NCBI GenBank assembly: GCA_044228685.1
Contig: JBGAUL010000001.1
Location: 248,001 to 312,000, forward strand
Direction: 5' to 3'
Source: JBBATK01 sp044228685
Lineage (GTDB): Bacteria; Bacteroidota; Ignavibacteria; Kapaibacteriales; NICIL-2
Length of the DNA stretch: 64,000 nucleotides
Made by a program: the position numbers and the translations under genes. The notes under the pieces are model-generated. The model worked only from the letters and a program-made list of their open reading frames with translations. It was not told where the DNA came from and searched no databases. Shown here one piece after another: positions 25,995 through 34,620 of the stretch. Each line of letters starts with the position of its first letter. The stretch's first letter is position 1.

Positions 25995-26960
25995 CTACTG
26001 GCGGTCAACCGGATTTGAAACGAACATGCGCAGCATCTTCTCCGCTTGTTGCGTTGAGGAACTACGCTGCGAAGTGCTAAACAGGGAATTAACATCCATG
26101 CCTGAGTAATCCGTTTCTGTGGCTTCAGTCTCTTTGGTGTAGATCAAGGTGATAGCATACACGATGAGTAGGATAAACTCGAGACTAATAGCGAAGAGCA
26201 CGAGTGACGGACGGTCCTTTGGGATGAATTGGAGTCCGCGCAACCCAATGATGATAATCAGGATTGCCGCTCCGATGTAAATCATACCCAACACCGGATT
26301 TTCATAACGAATGGTAAAGTGATTACGCAGATAGAGACGCATTGCATCGTCAACGCGCAAGAGGCGTCCCATCATATTCCGCTCGCGCCAACGAATAGCT
26401 TGCTGCAGAACTTCCAATTCGGCAAAAGATGTGTTCCATCGCTCTTCCAGTTCATGCAAACGATGAATGTCGGCTTTGCGGATAAGCTCCGAGACATCCT
26501 GAAGATCTTTATCTGAATGATCGTTGTATTCTAGTCGAGCGAAGTGATGCAGGGCTGCAATGATTTCACGTTCAATTTTCTGTCGGATGTAGCCGAGCTT
26601 CGGACTCAGAACGGCCGTGAAAAGTCCGGCACAGAATAATCCGACCGCAAGCACTAATGGAAAAATTGCGAGCAGTGGATTGTAGTAATAGACTTTTGAG
26701 CTTTGATCATCTTCGAGTGAACGAGTGCGACCCGCGTGTTGACCATCAACGGTCATGCGCCAGTTTGTGTACAGGTTGAGCTCTTCGCCTTCTTTTTCAA
26801 CGGTTGCATTGAAGGAATCGGAGAAAATCTTTTCAGCGGCAGGAACGCCAACGGTGCGAAAGAATGCTACTGAGCAGAGGAGAAAGATGGTAAAGAAGAG
26901 CAGGATTTGTCCTGCGCTACTCTTCCTGAGTTCTACATACTGAAGTCGCTTAGAAGCCAT
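25995..26960 (-). CDS. Membrane protein paired with the ATPase, unknown function
   Basis: A 321-residue protein with four predicted transmembrane segments: about 18-38, 92-118, 222-241 and 250-270. Two soluble parts are visible: a periplasmic loop (about 40-90, with EKEGEELNLYTNWRMTVDG) and a helical cytoplasmic region between segments 2 and 3 (about 120-215, IEREIIAALHHFARLEYNDHSDKDL ...). No family was recognised. The stop is 37 bp before the ATG (25958) of the ATPase gene, or 3 bp before its alternative TTG start. Co-transcription and membrane recruitment of the ATPase are reasonable inferences. Confidence 0.6.
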   Translation of the reverse strand: MASKRLQYVELRKSSAGQILLFFTIFLLCSVAFFRTVGVPAAEKIFSDSFNATVEKEGEELNLYTNWRMTVDGQHAGRTRSLEDDQSSKVYYYNPLLAIFPLVLAVGLFCAGLFTAVLSPKLGYIRQKIEREIIAALHHFARLEYNDHSDKDLQDVSELIRKADIHRLHELEERWNTSFAELEVLQQAIRWRERNMMGRLLRVDDAMRLYLRNHFTIRYENPVLGMIYIGAAILIIIIGLRGLQFIPKDRPSLVLFAISLEFILLIVYAITLIYTKETEATETDYSGMDVNSLFSTSQRSSSTQQAEKMLRMFVSNPVDRQ

Positions 26961-27006
26961 GAGTCAGACCCTGGTGAGGGATATCGGGCAATATATACAA
27001 AATGAA

Positions 27007-27041
27007 AAAGCTGCATAGGCAGAATCACCATATGCAGCTTT
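27007..27041 (-). terminator. Intrinsic terminator after yidC
   Basis: An 11-bp perfect stem (27007-27017 with 27031-27041, AAAGCTGCATA/TATGCAGCTTT) encloses a 13-base loop. On the minus strand it is followed by TTCATTTTG, and it lies 20 bp beyond the yidC stop, so it ends the rpmH-rnpA-yidD-yidC transcript. Confidence 0.8.
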
Positions 27042-27061
27042 GTTGATAGCGAGTGGAGATT

Positions 27062-28909
27062 TTACTTCTTCTTACCTTTACCGCCCTTTTGACCTTGGCC
27101 AATGGAGCGTTGAGCCGGACGTCCACCTTGAGCTTCTGCCATTTCCTGCGCTTCGCGGAGTCGCTTTTGCAACCAGGATTCTTTCTTCGGCATGCGCTTC
27201 AAGTCTTCGAGATTGATCTTCTTATTCGAAAACTTCGACATCCACAATTGCTGAGCTATACCGAGGAAGTTGAAGGTGAGATAGTAGAGGTTCAATCCGG
27301 ATGGCAGGTTGGAGAACATGAGGGTCATCATAACCGGCATCATGTACACCATAGCCTTTTGATTTGGATCAGTGATCGTCATCTTTTGCTGCACGAACAT
27401 CGTGATACCCATGATCAGCGCCATTCCTGACAACGCATGTATACCCATGATGGAAATCGGAAGCGTGAGAATATGATCGGGTATCGACAAGTCGGGTATC
27501 CAGCCTGGAATAAAGCTGGCGTGACGCATGTGAATGTTCGAAGTCAAGACTGAATAGAGAGCATAGAGAATAGGCATCTGCAAGAGCAGCGGCAGACAGC
27601 CTCCCATGGGATTGATTCCATATTCACCGTAGAGCTTCATCTGTGCTTGTTGCATGCCCGTTGGATCGTCCGCGTATTTCGCACGGAGCTTTTCGATTTC
27701 CGGTTGCAGAGCCTTCATCTTCAATGACGACTGTACTTGTGAGATGGAAAGGGGATAGAGCATCAACTTCATCAAGATCGAGAAGACGATGATGGCGAAG
27801 CCGAAGTTGGGTAAGAAGGAATAGATGAGTTTGAAGACGGGGAGCATGAAGAACTCACCGATCGGACGTACGATCCACTTCCAACCGAAGTTGACGGTTG
27901 AAGACATTCCGTAGCCCTTTACAATGTCGTAGTCGAGAGGTCCGATGTAATAACGGAAGCTATTCTTCTGCACGCCACCACGATAGGGAACGCGATACGA
28001 GAAGGAGTATTCCTCGATAACCCCGTTGTCAGGCGCACCATAGCGCACACCGTCAAGAAAGTAATTGTCTTCACCGTTGGAATTCGTATTCAGGATCGAT
28101 GCGATGAAGTACTTGGTTTTGGTACCAATAAACTCAACCTTGCCTGAGTGATGCGAGGATACAGGTTCGTTGTACTTTGCCGCATCCAGTTCTTCGAGCG
28201 ACTCATTAAGTGACGCAAATGCGACGGCACTGTTAGACTCATCGACGCTATTTGCCTCTTGGAACTGAAGACCTTTCTCCCAGCCCAATTCAAACCAACG
28301 CTGTGTGCTCGGGATAATGTTCTCCATGTTCGCAAGCTGAATGTCTGCGTCGATGTGATAAGTGTTGCCATGAAACTGCAATGTGCGAGTAATGCTGCCA
28401 CCTTGACCGGTTTGAAAACTTGCTTCGAGTGTCAGCGAATTGTCGCCTTTCACGCTAAGCTTGGACGACGTGAGATTCTTAAAGTCGAAATCAACAAAGC
28501 GCGTATCTACTTTCTTGCCGTCAGATCCGGTGAAGCTTAAAGCCAGTTCGTGCTCGTCCGGCTTAATCAATTGTACCGGCGTCATGTAATGAGTCTTGAA
28601 GTCCTTGAGCTCAAAACGAGAAATACTCATACCACGTGAACTGATCCATGCCGTGTATTTGTCTGTTTCTACAACGACAAGTTGTTCCGGCTTTTGCACG
28701 GGTTGCGCACTGCGGAGAGAATCGCCGTTAACTGCAACCGCTGACGAGGGTGCAGCAGGCTTAACGTTCTTTGAGCTATCGCCGGAGCTTTGTTGCGTTG
28801 TTTGATTGTTCTGCGGTGCAGGCGGTGCAGTGTGCGATGAGTTGTAGATCATCCACACGGTAAGTATGACCGCGATCAGTACAAAACCAATAATCGATTG
28901 TCTATCCAT
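27062..28909 (-). CDS. yidC: Membrane protein insertase YidC
   Basis: A 615-residue insertase that inserts proteins into the inner membrane and assists SecYEG. The N-terminal segment (about 5-24) is followed by a Pro/Ser/Gln linker and the large periplasmic beta-sandwich domain (about 65-345). The conserved insertase core (about 355-575) has five hydrophobic segments and the motifs FGFAIIVFSILMKLMLYPLS, GGCLPLLLQMPILYALYSVL and NLPSGLNLYYLTFNFLGIAQQ. The tail is basic (QKGGKGKKK), as expected for ribosome binding. The long periplasmic domain is typical of Gram-negative members. ATG 28909 is the only plausible start. It belongs to the conserved rpmH-rnpA-yidD-yidC order. Confidence 0.97.
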   Translation of the reverse strand: MDRQSIIGFVLIAVILTVWMIYNSSHTAPPAPQNNQTTQQSSGDSSKNVKPAAPSSAVAVNGDSLRSAQPVQKPEQLVVVETDKYTAWISSRGMSISRFELKDFKTHYMTPVQLIKPDEHELALSFTGSDGKKVDTRFVDFDFKNLTSSKLSVKGDNSLTLEASFQTGQGGSITRTLQFHGNTYHIDADIQLANMENIIPSTQRWFELGWEKGLQFQEANSVDESNSAVAFASLNESLEELDAAKYNEPVSSHHSGKVEFIGTKTKYFIASILNTNSNGEDNYFLDGVRYGAPDNGVIEEYSFSYRVPYRGGVQKNSFRYYIGPLDYDIVKGYGMSSTVNFGWKWIVRPIGEFFMLPVFKLIYSFLPNFGFAIIVFSILMKLMLYPLSISQVQSSLKMKALQPEIEKLRAKYADDPTGMQQAQMKLYGEYGINPMGGCLPLLLQMPILYALYSVLTSNIHMRHASFIPGWIPDLSIPDHILTLPISIMGIHALSGMALIMGITMFVQQKMTITDPNQKAMVYMMPVMMTLMFSNLPSGLNLYYLTFNFLGIAQQLWMSKFSNKKINLEDLKRMPKKESWLQKRLREAQEMAEAQGGRPAQRSIGQGQKGGKGKKK

Positions 28910-28982
28910 AATTCTCTATCTGTTCATAGTACATGTATCCTGAAGCAGTTCAGGTGTCCGCGAAGGACGAGTGAAGACTGAC

Positions 28983-29201
28983 TCAAGGAAGCTCGTCAAT
29001 GCCACCGGGATGAAGCGGATGACATTTTGAGATACGTTTTATTGCTAACCATCCACCTTTCAATGCTCCGTATCGCTCAATTGCTTGTCGAGAATACTCT
29101 GAACAGGTTGGATAGAAGCGACAATTGTTTCCCAGCATCGGCGAGATAAATCGCTGATAGCCTCGGATGATGAAGAGAAACAAAGATTTCATGATGTTCA
29201 A
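28983..29201 (-). CDS. yidD: Membrane protein insertion efficiency factor YidD
   Basis: A 72-residue member of the YidD family (PF01809), which helps membrane protein insertion next to YidC. The invariant features are all seen: RGYQRFISPMLGNNCRFYPTCSEYSRQAI and SKCHPLHPGGIDELP, with the two cysteine/proline clusters. A hydrophobic/amphipathic N-terminus allows membrane association. The start at 29201 overlaps the rnpA stop by 4 bases (29198-29201); ATG 29192 is an alternative. It lies 73 bp upstream of yidC. Confidence 0.95.
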   Translation of the reverse strand: MNIMKSLFLFIIRGYQRFISPMLGNNCRFYPTCSEYSRQAIERYGALKGGWLAIKRISKCHPLHPGGIDELP

Positions 29202-29596
29202 TGACCCAGCCGCGATCGGCGAAAGGTCGAAGATTGCTGTAGTGCTTGTATCAGCGCAGACCGAATGGCCGAACGATGTGGCACTGACGAGTTATCGGAA
29301 CATTGCGTGTTCCACATGATGATGAGCGTGTCGGTTGCTTCAACATCAACGATACCGTCACGCACAATCTCCCTCACGATTTCGCGAATTACTCGTCGGA
29401 TTCTGTTGCGCCTCACTGCAGTGTTCACGAGTTTTTTTCGAACCATGATGCCAAGTCGGAGTTCGGATAGTTCCGGACTAGACTGAGCATAGCGCACAAT
29501 AATGCTAAGCAATGGTTGCGTGAACTTTCTGCTGCGACGGAATACCTCGTCAAACGCGGTCCGACCTTTCAGAGAAATAATGCGTGGAGCGGACAT
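29198..29596 (-). CDS. rnpA: Ribonuclease P protein component
   Basis: The RNase P protein (132 residues from ATG 29596), which supports the RNA subunit during 5' maturation of tRNAs. Family markers are LKGRTAFDEVFRR near the start, LRLGIMVRKKLVNTAVRRNRIRRVIRE (the RNR helix that contacts RNA) and ATDTLIIMW. A longer frame from GTG 29641 is open, but it would run through the rpmH-rnpA hairpin and adds no conserved residues, so ATG 29596 is chosen. The gene sits between rpmH and yidD and overlaps the latter by 4 bases. Confidence 0.95.
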   Translation of the reverse strand: MSAPRIISLKGRTAFDEVFRRSRKFTQPLLSIIVRYAQSSPELSELRLGIMVRKKLVNTAVRRNRIRRVIREIVREIVRDGIVDVEATDTLIIMWNTQCSDNSSVPHRSAIRSALIQALQQSSTFRRSRLGH

Positions 29597-29620
29597 GGGA
29601 TTCAGAGGGTTCAGAAGACA

Positions 29621-29664
29621 AAAAGCGATAGTGCGGGACACCGGTCAACCACGCTATCGCTTTT
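29621..29664 (-). terminator. Attenuator-like hairpin between rpmH and rnpA
   Basis: An 11-bp perfect stem (AAAAGCGATAG at 29621-29631 with CTATCGCTTTT at 29654-29664) encloses a GC-rich loop. On the minus strand it is followed by TTTTTGTCTT. Its position (rpmH stop at 29696, rnpA start at 29596) means that most transcripts could stop after rpmH, giving more L34 than RNase P protein. Confidence 0.75.
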
Positions 29665-29695
29665 CATGAGACTATTCACACGGGTGTTGCCCGAA

Positions 29696-29842
29696 TTACC
29701 TCTCGTCACTGACGGTGAGTTTATGACGACCTTTTGCACGACGTGACGCAAGTACACGACGTCCATTCTTGGTGGCCATACGTGCACGGAAACCATGCTT
29801 ATTAGCACGGCGACGACGACTCGGTTGATAGGTACGTTTCAT
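29696..29842 (-). CDS. rpmH: 50S ribosomal protein L34
   Basis: A 48-codon gene. The translation begins MKRTYQPSRRRRANKHGF and continues with ARMATKNGRRVLASRRAKGR, then HKLTVSDER and a TAA stop. This is the complete, highly basic L34 sequence of the large ribosomal subunit. It is the first gene of the conserved rpmH-rnpA-yidD-yidC group. No dnaA gene or clear DnaA-box cluster is visible upstream, so the chromosome origin is not next to it as far as this window shows. Confidence 0.97.
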   Translation of the reverse strand: MKRTYQPSRRRRANKHGFRARMATKNGRRVLASRRAKGRHKLTVSDER

Positions 29843-29966
29843 ATTCTGACCTCAGGAAATATTTTTTTTCAGGGCCACAAAGATAGCAATCGTAATTAAT
29901 ATGTGATGTGGAAAATTTACATCGGATCACTAAAGTTTTTCATGCTTAGTGCCGATCAGGCGGTAC

Positions 29967-29982
29967 TGGCACAAGGCTTGCA
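29967..29982 (+). promoter_or_regulatory. Sigma-54 (-24/-12) promoter of fliH-fliI
   Basis: TGGCAC (29967-29972), 5 bases (AAGGC), then TTGCA (29978-29982) matches the sigma-54 consensus TGGCAC-N5-TTGC perfectly, with the -24 GG and -12 GC in phase. Transcription should begin near 29993, about 24 bases before the fliH ATG at 30017. Confidence 0.85.
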
Positions 29983-30016
29983 TAGTGTTTCGTAGTTCAC
30001 ACAGCGTCTATTTCTC

Positions 30017-30772
30017 ATGCATAGCAGCGAAAAAATCCATAAAAAAGTCCAAAAAGCGCGCATTATCAGCGTGGAACAGGGCGAAGCGCTGCCAATGCAC
30101 ATCTTCGAAGAGTTCAACGGTCAAAGTGCGGTAAACGCGAAAAAGGCCGAAAACGAGCAAAAATTGAGGAATGAGTCAGTAGAACCTGAAGTTCAGCCCG
30201 AAGCGGAGGTGATTTCTCTGACCGCCGAGGAAATTCAGGCTGATATCCAACAGGCCTATGATAAGGGCTTTTCTGACGGTCAAACAGTCACAAGTGCGCT
30301 CATGGAGTCCGAAATTGGTCGCATGCGAGAGAGCGCTAAAAACCTCGATACCCTCATTTTAGAGCTGCGTGAGCAGTTCGTCATGGAAACTGACAAGCTC
30401 CAAGCCGTGGCTGTCCAAGTTGCCATGACAATCTCCCAGCACATTCTTGCTCGCGAAGTCAGCGTCAATTCTCTAGTAGCTGTGGAACAAGCCAAAAAAG
30501 TTCTGTCGCAATTGCATGGTTTGCGCGATGTGACCATCCGCGTTAATCCCGAGAGCTATGAGGCTATGAAGGATGCTAATACTCAGTTGTTGAACATGAG
30601 TAGTAGTCTAAGAAAAATCGACATTATCCCCGATGCTACCGTTGAGAACGGTGGATGTCTTCTCGAAACCCCAATGGGCAGCATTGACGTGCAACTCAGC
30701 ACACAACTAGAACACTTGCGCTCCGCAATGGAAGAAACTGTGACGGTCAAAGAACTGGCAGGTGAATTCTAA
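30017..30772 (+). CDS. fliH: Flagellar export ATPase regulator FliH
   Basis: A 251-residue FliH/SctL-type stator protein that links the FliI ATPase to the export gate and rotor. The N-terminus has SEKIHKKVQKARIISVEQGE, then a charged linker. A long predicted coiled coil (about 75-145, with IQQAYDKGFSDGQ) leads into the conserved C-terminal domain (about 130-245, VAVQVAMTISQHILAREV ... VTIRVNPESYE ... DIIPDATVENGGCLLETPMGSIDVQLSTQL). The stop overlaps the fliI start in a TAATG junction, so translation of the two is coupled. A sigma-54 promoter ends 35 bp upstream. No strong ribosome-binding site precedes ATG 30017; the N-terminal similarity supports it. Confidence 0.9.
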   Translation: MHSSEKIHKKVQKARIISVEQGEALPMHIFEEFNGQSAVNAKKAENEQKLRNESVEPEVQPEAEVISLTAEEIQADIQQAYDKGFSDGQTVTSALMESEIGRMRESAKNLDTLILELREQFVMETDKLQAVAVQVAMTISQHILAREVSVNSLVAVEQAKKVLSQLHGLRDVTIRVNPESYEAMKDANTQLLNMSSSLRKIDIIPDATVENGGCLLETPMGSIDVQLSTQLEHLRSAMEETVTVKELAGEF

Positions 30773-32088
30773 TGCTTGAGATCCTGCAAAAACGATTGAA
30801 CGAGACCATTCAAACAACCAACACTGCTGAGTTCGTTGGAACGATTACGCATGTGGTTGGGTTGATTATTGAAAGTCGTGGACCCCAAGCCCCCATTGGC
30901 GAAGTTCTGCATATCCGCGATCGGCATCGCGTTGTCGTTGGTAAGTGCGAAGTCGTGGGCTTCAAGGACAACCGCATTCTCTCGATGGTTCTGCACCAAA
31001 GTGCTGATCTCATGCCGGGCATGGAGCTCGTCGCGACACGCAAGCCACTGAGCATTGCTGTCGGAAAATTTCTTCTCGGTCGCGTACTCGACGGACTCGG
31101 CAATCCCATGGATGGCAAAGGCGATTTCGTCGTCAATGAATTTCGATCGATCTACGCAAAGCCGCCCAATCCATTGCTACGTCAGCGTATCAGCGAACCG
31201 ATATCTACCGGTATTCGTGCAATTGATGGTGTAATGACCATTGGCAAGGGACAGCGCGTGGGGATCTTTTCCGGATCCGGTGTGGGTAAATCAACGACAC
31301 TCGGTATGATTGCCCGCAACACCTCGGCAGATATCAACGTGATTGGTCTCATTGGTGAGCGGGGACGTGAAGTCCGAGAGTTCCTCGAAAAAGACTTAGG
31401 TGAAGAAGGTCTTGCGCGTTCAGTAGTCATCTGCGCAACAAGCGATGAACCTGCTCTTATCCGTATCAAAGCCGCTCTCACTGCAACAACCATTGCTGAG
31501 TACTTCCGTGATCTGGGTTTTGATGTGATGCTGATGATGGACTCCGTCACGCGTCTTGCTATGGCCCAACGCGAAGTTGGTCTGGCCGTCGGAGAACCTC
31601 CAACCGCCAAAGGCTACACGCCATCGGTGTTTTCGCTCATGCACAAAACCATGGAGCGCGCCGGCACCGCAGAAATTGGAACTATCACCGCACTCTACAC
31701 TGTGCTTGTTGAAGGTGATGATATGAATGAACCGATTTCGGATACGGCTCGTGGTATTCTCGACGGACACATTGTGCTGTCACGAAAAATCGCTGCCCAA
31801 GCGCACTATCCGGCTATCGATATTCTTCCCAGTCTTAGTCGTGTGATGGGCGACATCACCACCCGAGAGCATCGCAAAGCTGCGTCTAAACTCAAGGAAA
31901 TGCTCGCGATTTATACAGAAGCTGAAGATTTGATCAATGTTGGTGCCTATCAGCCTGGATCAAATCCACGCTTGGATAAAGCTGTGACCATGATCGATAA
32001 CATCCGCAGCTACCTCAAACAGGATGTGCATGAGTCAATCGAATTCGATAAGACGGTCGAGCGATTGATGACGATGATGGGACAATAA
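30772..32088 (+). CDS. fliI: Flagellum-specific ATPase FliI
   Basis: A 438-residue F1-beta-like ATPase that powers type III flagellar export. Walker A is GSGVGKST (residues 167-174), Walker B is FDVMLMMDSVTRLA, and the signature IGERGREVREF is present. SLSRVMG and GAYQPGSNPRLDKA are typical of the FliI/SctN branch and not of F1 beta. The length matches the family (about 430-460). ATG 30772 shares its first base with the fliH stop codon. No other export gene follows; the next gene is unrelated (32192), so this unit contains only fliH and fliI. Confidence 0.97.
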   Translation: MLEILQKRLNETIQTTNTAEFVGTITHVVGLIIESRGPQAPIGEVLHIRDRHRVVVGKCEVVGFKDNRILSMVLHQSADLMPGMELVATRKPLSIAVGKFLLGRVLDGLGNPMDGKGDFVVNEFRSIYAKPPNPLLRQRISEPISTGIRAIDGVMTIGKGQRVGIFSGSGVGKSTTLGMIARNTSADINVIGLIGERGREVREFLEKDLGEEGLARSVVICATSDEPALIRIKAALTATTIAEYFRDLGFDVMLMMDSVTRLAMAQREVGLAVGEPPTAKGYTPSVFSLMHKTMERAGTAEIGTITALYTVLVEGDDMNEPISDTARGILDGHIVLSRKIAAQAHYPAIDILPSLSRVMGDITTREHRKAASKLKEMLAIYTEAEDLINVGAYQPGSNPRLDKAVTMIDNIRSYLKQDVHESIEFDKTVERLMTMMGQ

Positions 32089-32191
32089 GGTCTGAATAGC
32101 GCATAATAGCAGCACTGAATCTCCCTCGCACTCGGATTTCCCGCCGTATTTTTGAGGCTCTTAGAACCGAACGATAGAATTATCACATCTT

Positions 32192-34597
32192 ATGAGTATC
32201 AACCCTAGCGACCTGTCACAAGACCTGCTGGATGAGCTTGGCATACCCGGATTTCGTTTTCGTGATCTCTATGATCCCTTTCGTCTTCACGAATTGATTC
32301 AGCACTTCGATGCATTCTATGAAGCGGAGTTTCCCGAAGCCTTTTCGCATTTCAATCAGGCGCGTAGTACAAAGGGACAAGATCTAACTGAACCGGTTCT
32401 TTCCGCGGTACTGATGCACGCAGCCCGCGTGTGCGAAGTGTTTCTTGCCAAACTGTTTCGCATTGAAAAGCAACGCGAAATCTTACACGAGAATTTGTTG
32501 AGCGAACGACGCGTGATGTTGTTCAAAAGCGATTTCTTGAAGCGCGCAATTCTGCGCAAGAAAGATAAGCCCGAAGATCAGAGTCAAGAACGCTATGAGA
32601 TTCTATCGAAGAAAATGCAAGCGATGCGTGATGCGTCGCCATTGCTCAATTGGTTGGATGAAGAGCAAGCTCTAGCCCAACTCGTATATGCTCTCTCACA
32701 AAGCAGCATCGGCACTGTGCATCCCTTCTGCGAATCAATGCTTGCGTCGGCGCAGGACGCAGCGCAAGAAGCGCGTGTATTGCTTGATGTGATCGAAGAC
32801 TATTATTTCCTTCGAAGAATTCTTGAGCCGCAAAGTCTGGCGCATTGGACCAGTTCTCGTCAGCCAAAGAAAATTGATTTTGATCATCTTGTGCACGTGC
32901 AGCGTCCACGACCGGATCTTCCTGAACTCATCAGCGGTTTTGATGAGCATCAACGTCGTCGTGATGGCTTCAAACTCACCGACGCCCGCGGCACCGCTCG
33001 CGATGTGCAGTATGAAGTTGATTACTGCATGATCTGTCACGAACGCGAGAAAGACTCGTGCTCCAAAGGTCTGCGCGAGAAAGATGGAAGTCTGAAGAAG
33101 AATCCTCTCGGCATCAAGCTTCGTGGATGTCCGCTTGAAGAACACATTAGTGAAATGCATGCCTTGAAGCGCGAAGGACATTCTATCGGCGCTTTGGCTT
33201 TGATTGTGATTAATAATCCAATGTGTGCCGGTACAGGACACCGCATCTGCAACGACTGCATGAAGGGATGCATTTTCCAGAAGCAGGAAGCAGTGAATAT
33301 TCCTCAAGTCGAAACCTCAGTTCTGACCGATGTTCTGGCATTGCCTTATGGTTTTGAGATCTATGCTTTGCTCACGCGTTGGAATCCGCTCAACTTCCGT
33401 CGCTCAGTTGCATTACCCTACAACGGACGTCGCGTCTTGGTGGTAGGTCTTGGTCCGGCGGGATATACTCTCAGTCATCACCTTCTTAACGAAGGCTTCG
33501 GCGTCGTTGCAATTGATGGATTGAAGATTGAATCAATGGAACAAGCGCTGGTTGGATCACCAACGCAAGCGCCGCGTCCGGTGCGTGATTATCGCGTTGA
33601 GATTGAACAAGAACTCGACGAGAGAATTCTTGAGGGCTTTGGTGGCGTGAGTGAGTACGGCATTACCGTTCGATGGGATAAAAACTTTCTCACGGTTTTG
33701 CATTTGATGCTTGCTCGACGTCAGACATTGAAGATTCTTGACGGTGTACGCTTTGGCGGCACGATGACAATTGACGATGCTTGGGAACTTGGATTTGATC
33801 ACATCGCCTTGGCAGCAGGCGCGGGTAAGCCGACGATTATTCCGATGAAGAATAACCTCAGTCGTGGGGTGCGCAAAGCCTCAGACTTCTTGATGTCGCT
33901 GCAGTTGAGTGGTGCCATCAAGCAAAACTCCATGGCTAATTATCAAATGCGACTTCCGGCGGTGGTGATTGGTGGAGGATTGACGGGTATTGATACAACG
34001 ACTGAGGCGATGGCCTACTATCCCATTCAAGTCGAGCGACTCTATCGTCGCGCTGAAAGTCTCATTGCTCAACAAGGCGTTACGCAGTTCTGGTCGATGT
34101 TTGATGTTGAAGAAACAATCGTTGCCCGTGAGTTCTACGAACATGGTCGTCAAGTCGTTGCCGAACGCGAACGCGCAGCCGCTGCAGGAGAGAAACCGAA
34201 CTTCACTCCTTTGCTGCAGTCTTGGGGCGGTGTCACAATGGCATATCGCAAACGCATGGTCGACTCACCGGCTTATCGTTTGAATCACGAAGAAATCGAG
34301 AAAGCGCTTGAAGAGGGAATCTTCATTCTTGAAAACATGAATCCGGTGGAAGTAAAGCTGGATGAATACCGAGCAGTTTCGTCTGTTGTGTTCGAACGTC
34401 AATCGTCAACAGAAGATGGCGCGCCTCGTGATCTGGTTGAACTTCCGGCGCGGAGTGTTTTCGTGGCAGCGGGTACCTCGCCGAATACGATGTACGAAAA
34501 AGAATTTCCCGGGACTTTTGTGATGGATGGTCGTGGACAGTATTTTCAGACCTATGAAATCATTCAGAATCCGCAATTGGCGGAAGCTGAAGTCTGA
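32192..34597 (+). CDS. FAD-dependent pyridine nucleotide-disulfide oxidoreductase, GltD-like, with Fe-S cysteines
   Basis: An 801-residue cytoplasmic protein. About 1-270 is a helical extension without a recognised family. About 275-375 is a cysteine-rich segment (CMICHEREKDSC, GCPLEEHISEMHALK, MCAGTGHRICNDCMKGC) arranged like the N-terminal 4Fe-4S binding domain of glutamate synthase small subunit and related proteins. From about 405 the Rossmann FAD site RRVLVVGLGPAGYTLSHHLLNEG begins, followed by the second nucleotide-binding fold (LPAVVIGGGLTGIDTTTEAM, about 585-605) and the closing FAD motif SVFVAAGTSPN. It probably passes electrons between NAD(P)H and an unknown acceptor. No partner subunit is adjacent; an FkbM methyltransferase follows 23 bp later. 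Confidence 0.85.
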   Translation: MSINPSDLSQDLLDELGIPGFRFRDLYDPFRLHELIQHFDAFYEAEFPEAFSHFNQARSTKGQDLTEPVLSAVLMHAARVCEVFLAKLFRIEKQREILHENLLSERRVMLFKSDFLKRAILRKKDKPEDQSQERYEILSKKMQAMRDASPLLNWLDEEQALAQLVYALSQSSIGTVHPFCESMLASAQDAAQEARVLLDVIEDYYFLRRILEPQSLAHWTSSRQPKKIDFDHLVHVQRPRPDLPELISGFDEHQRRRDGFKLTDARGTARDVQYEVDYCMICHEREKDSCSKGLREKDGSLKKNPLGIKLRGCPLEEHISEMHALKREGHSIGALALIVINNPMCAGTGHRICNDCMKGCIFQKQEAVNIPQVETSVLTDVLALPYGFEIYALLTRWNPLNFRRSVALPYNGRRVLVVGLGPAGYTLSHHLLNEGFGVVAIDGLKIESMEQALVGSPTQAPRPVRDYRVEIEQELDERILEGFGGVSEYGITVRWDKNFLTVLHLMLARRQTLKILDGVRFGGTMTIDDAWELGFDHIALAAGAGKPTIIPMKNNLSRGVRKASDFLMSLQLSGAIKQNSMANYQMRLPAVVIGGGLTGIDTTTEAMAYYPIQVERLYRRAESLIAQQGVTQFWSMFDVEETIVAREFYEHGRQVVAERERAAAAGEKPNFTPLLQSWGGVTMAYRKRMVDSPAYRLNHEEIEKALEEGIFILENMNPVEVKLDEYRAVSSVVFERQSSTEDGAPRDLVELPARSVFVAAGTSPNTMYEKEFPGTFVMDGRGQYFQTYEIIQNPQLAEAEV

Positions 34598-34620
34598 TCG
34601 TTGCTCTTCACCGCACCCGC

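Noticed and set aside
29599..29641. Longer RnpA starting at GTG 29641
   Set aside because: It would overlap the rpmH-rnpA hairpin and adds residues outside the conserved RNase P protein domain.
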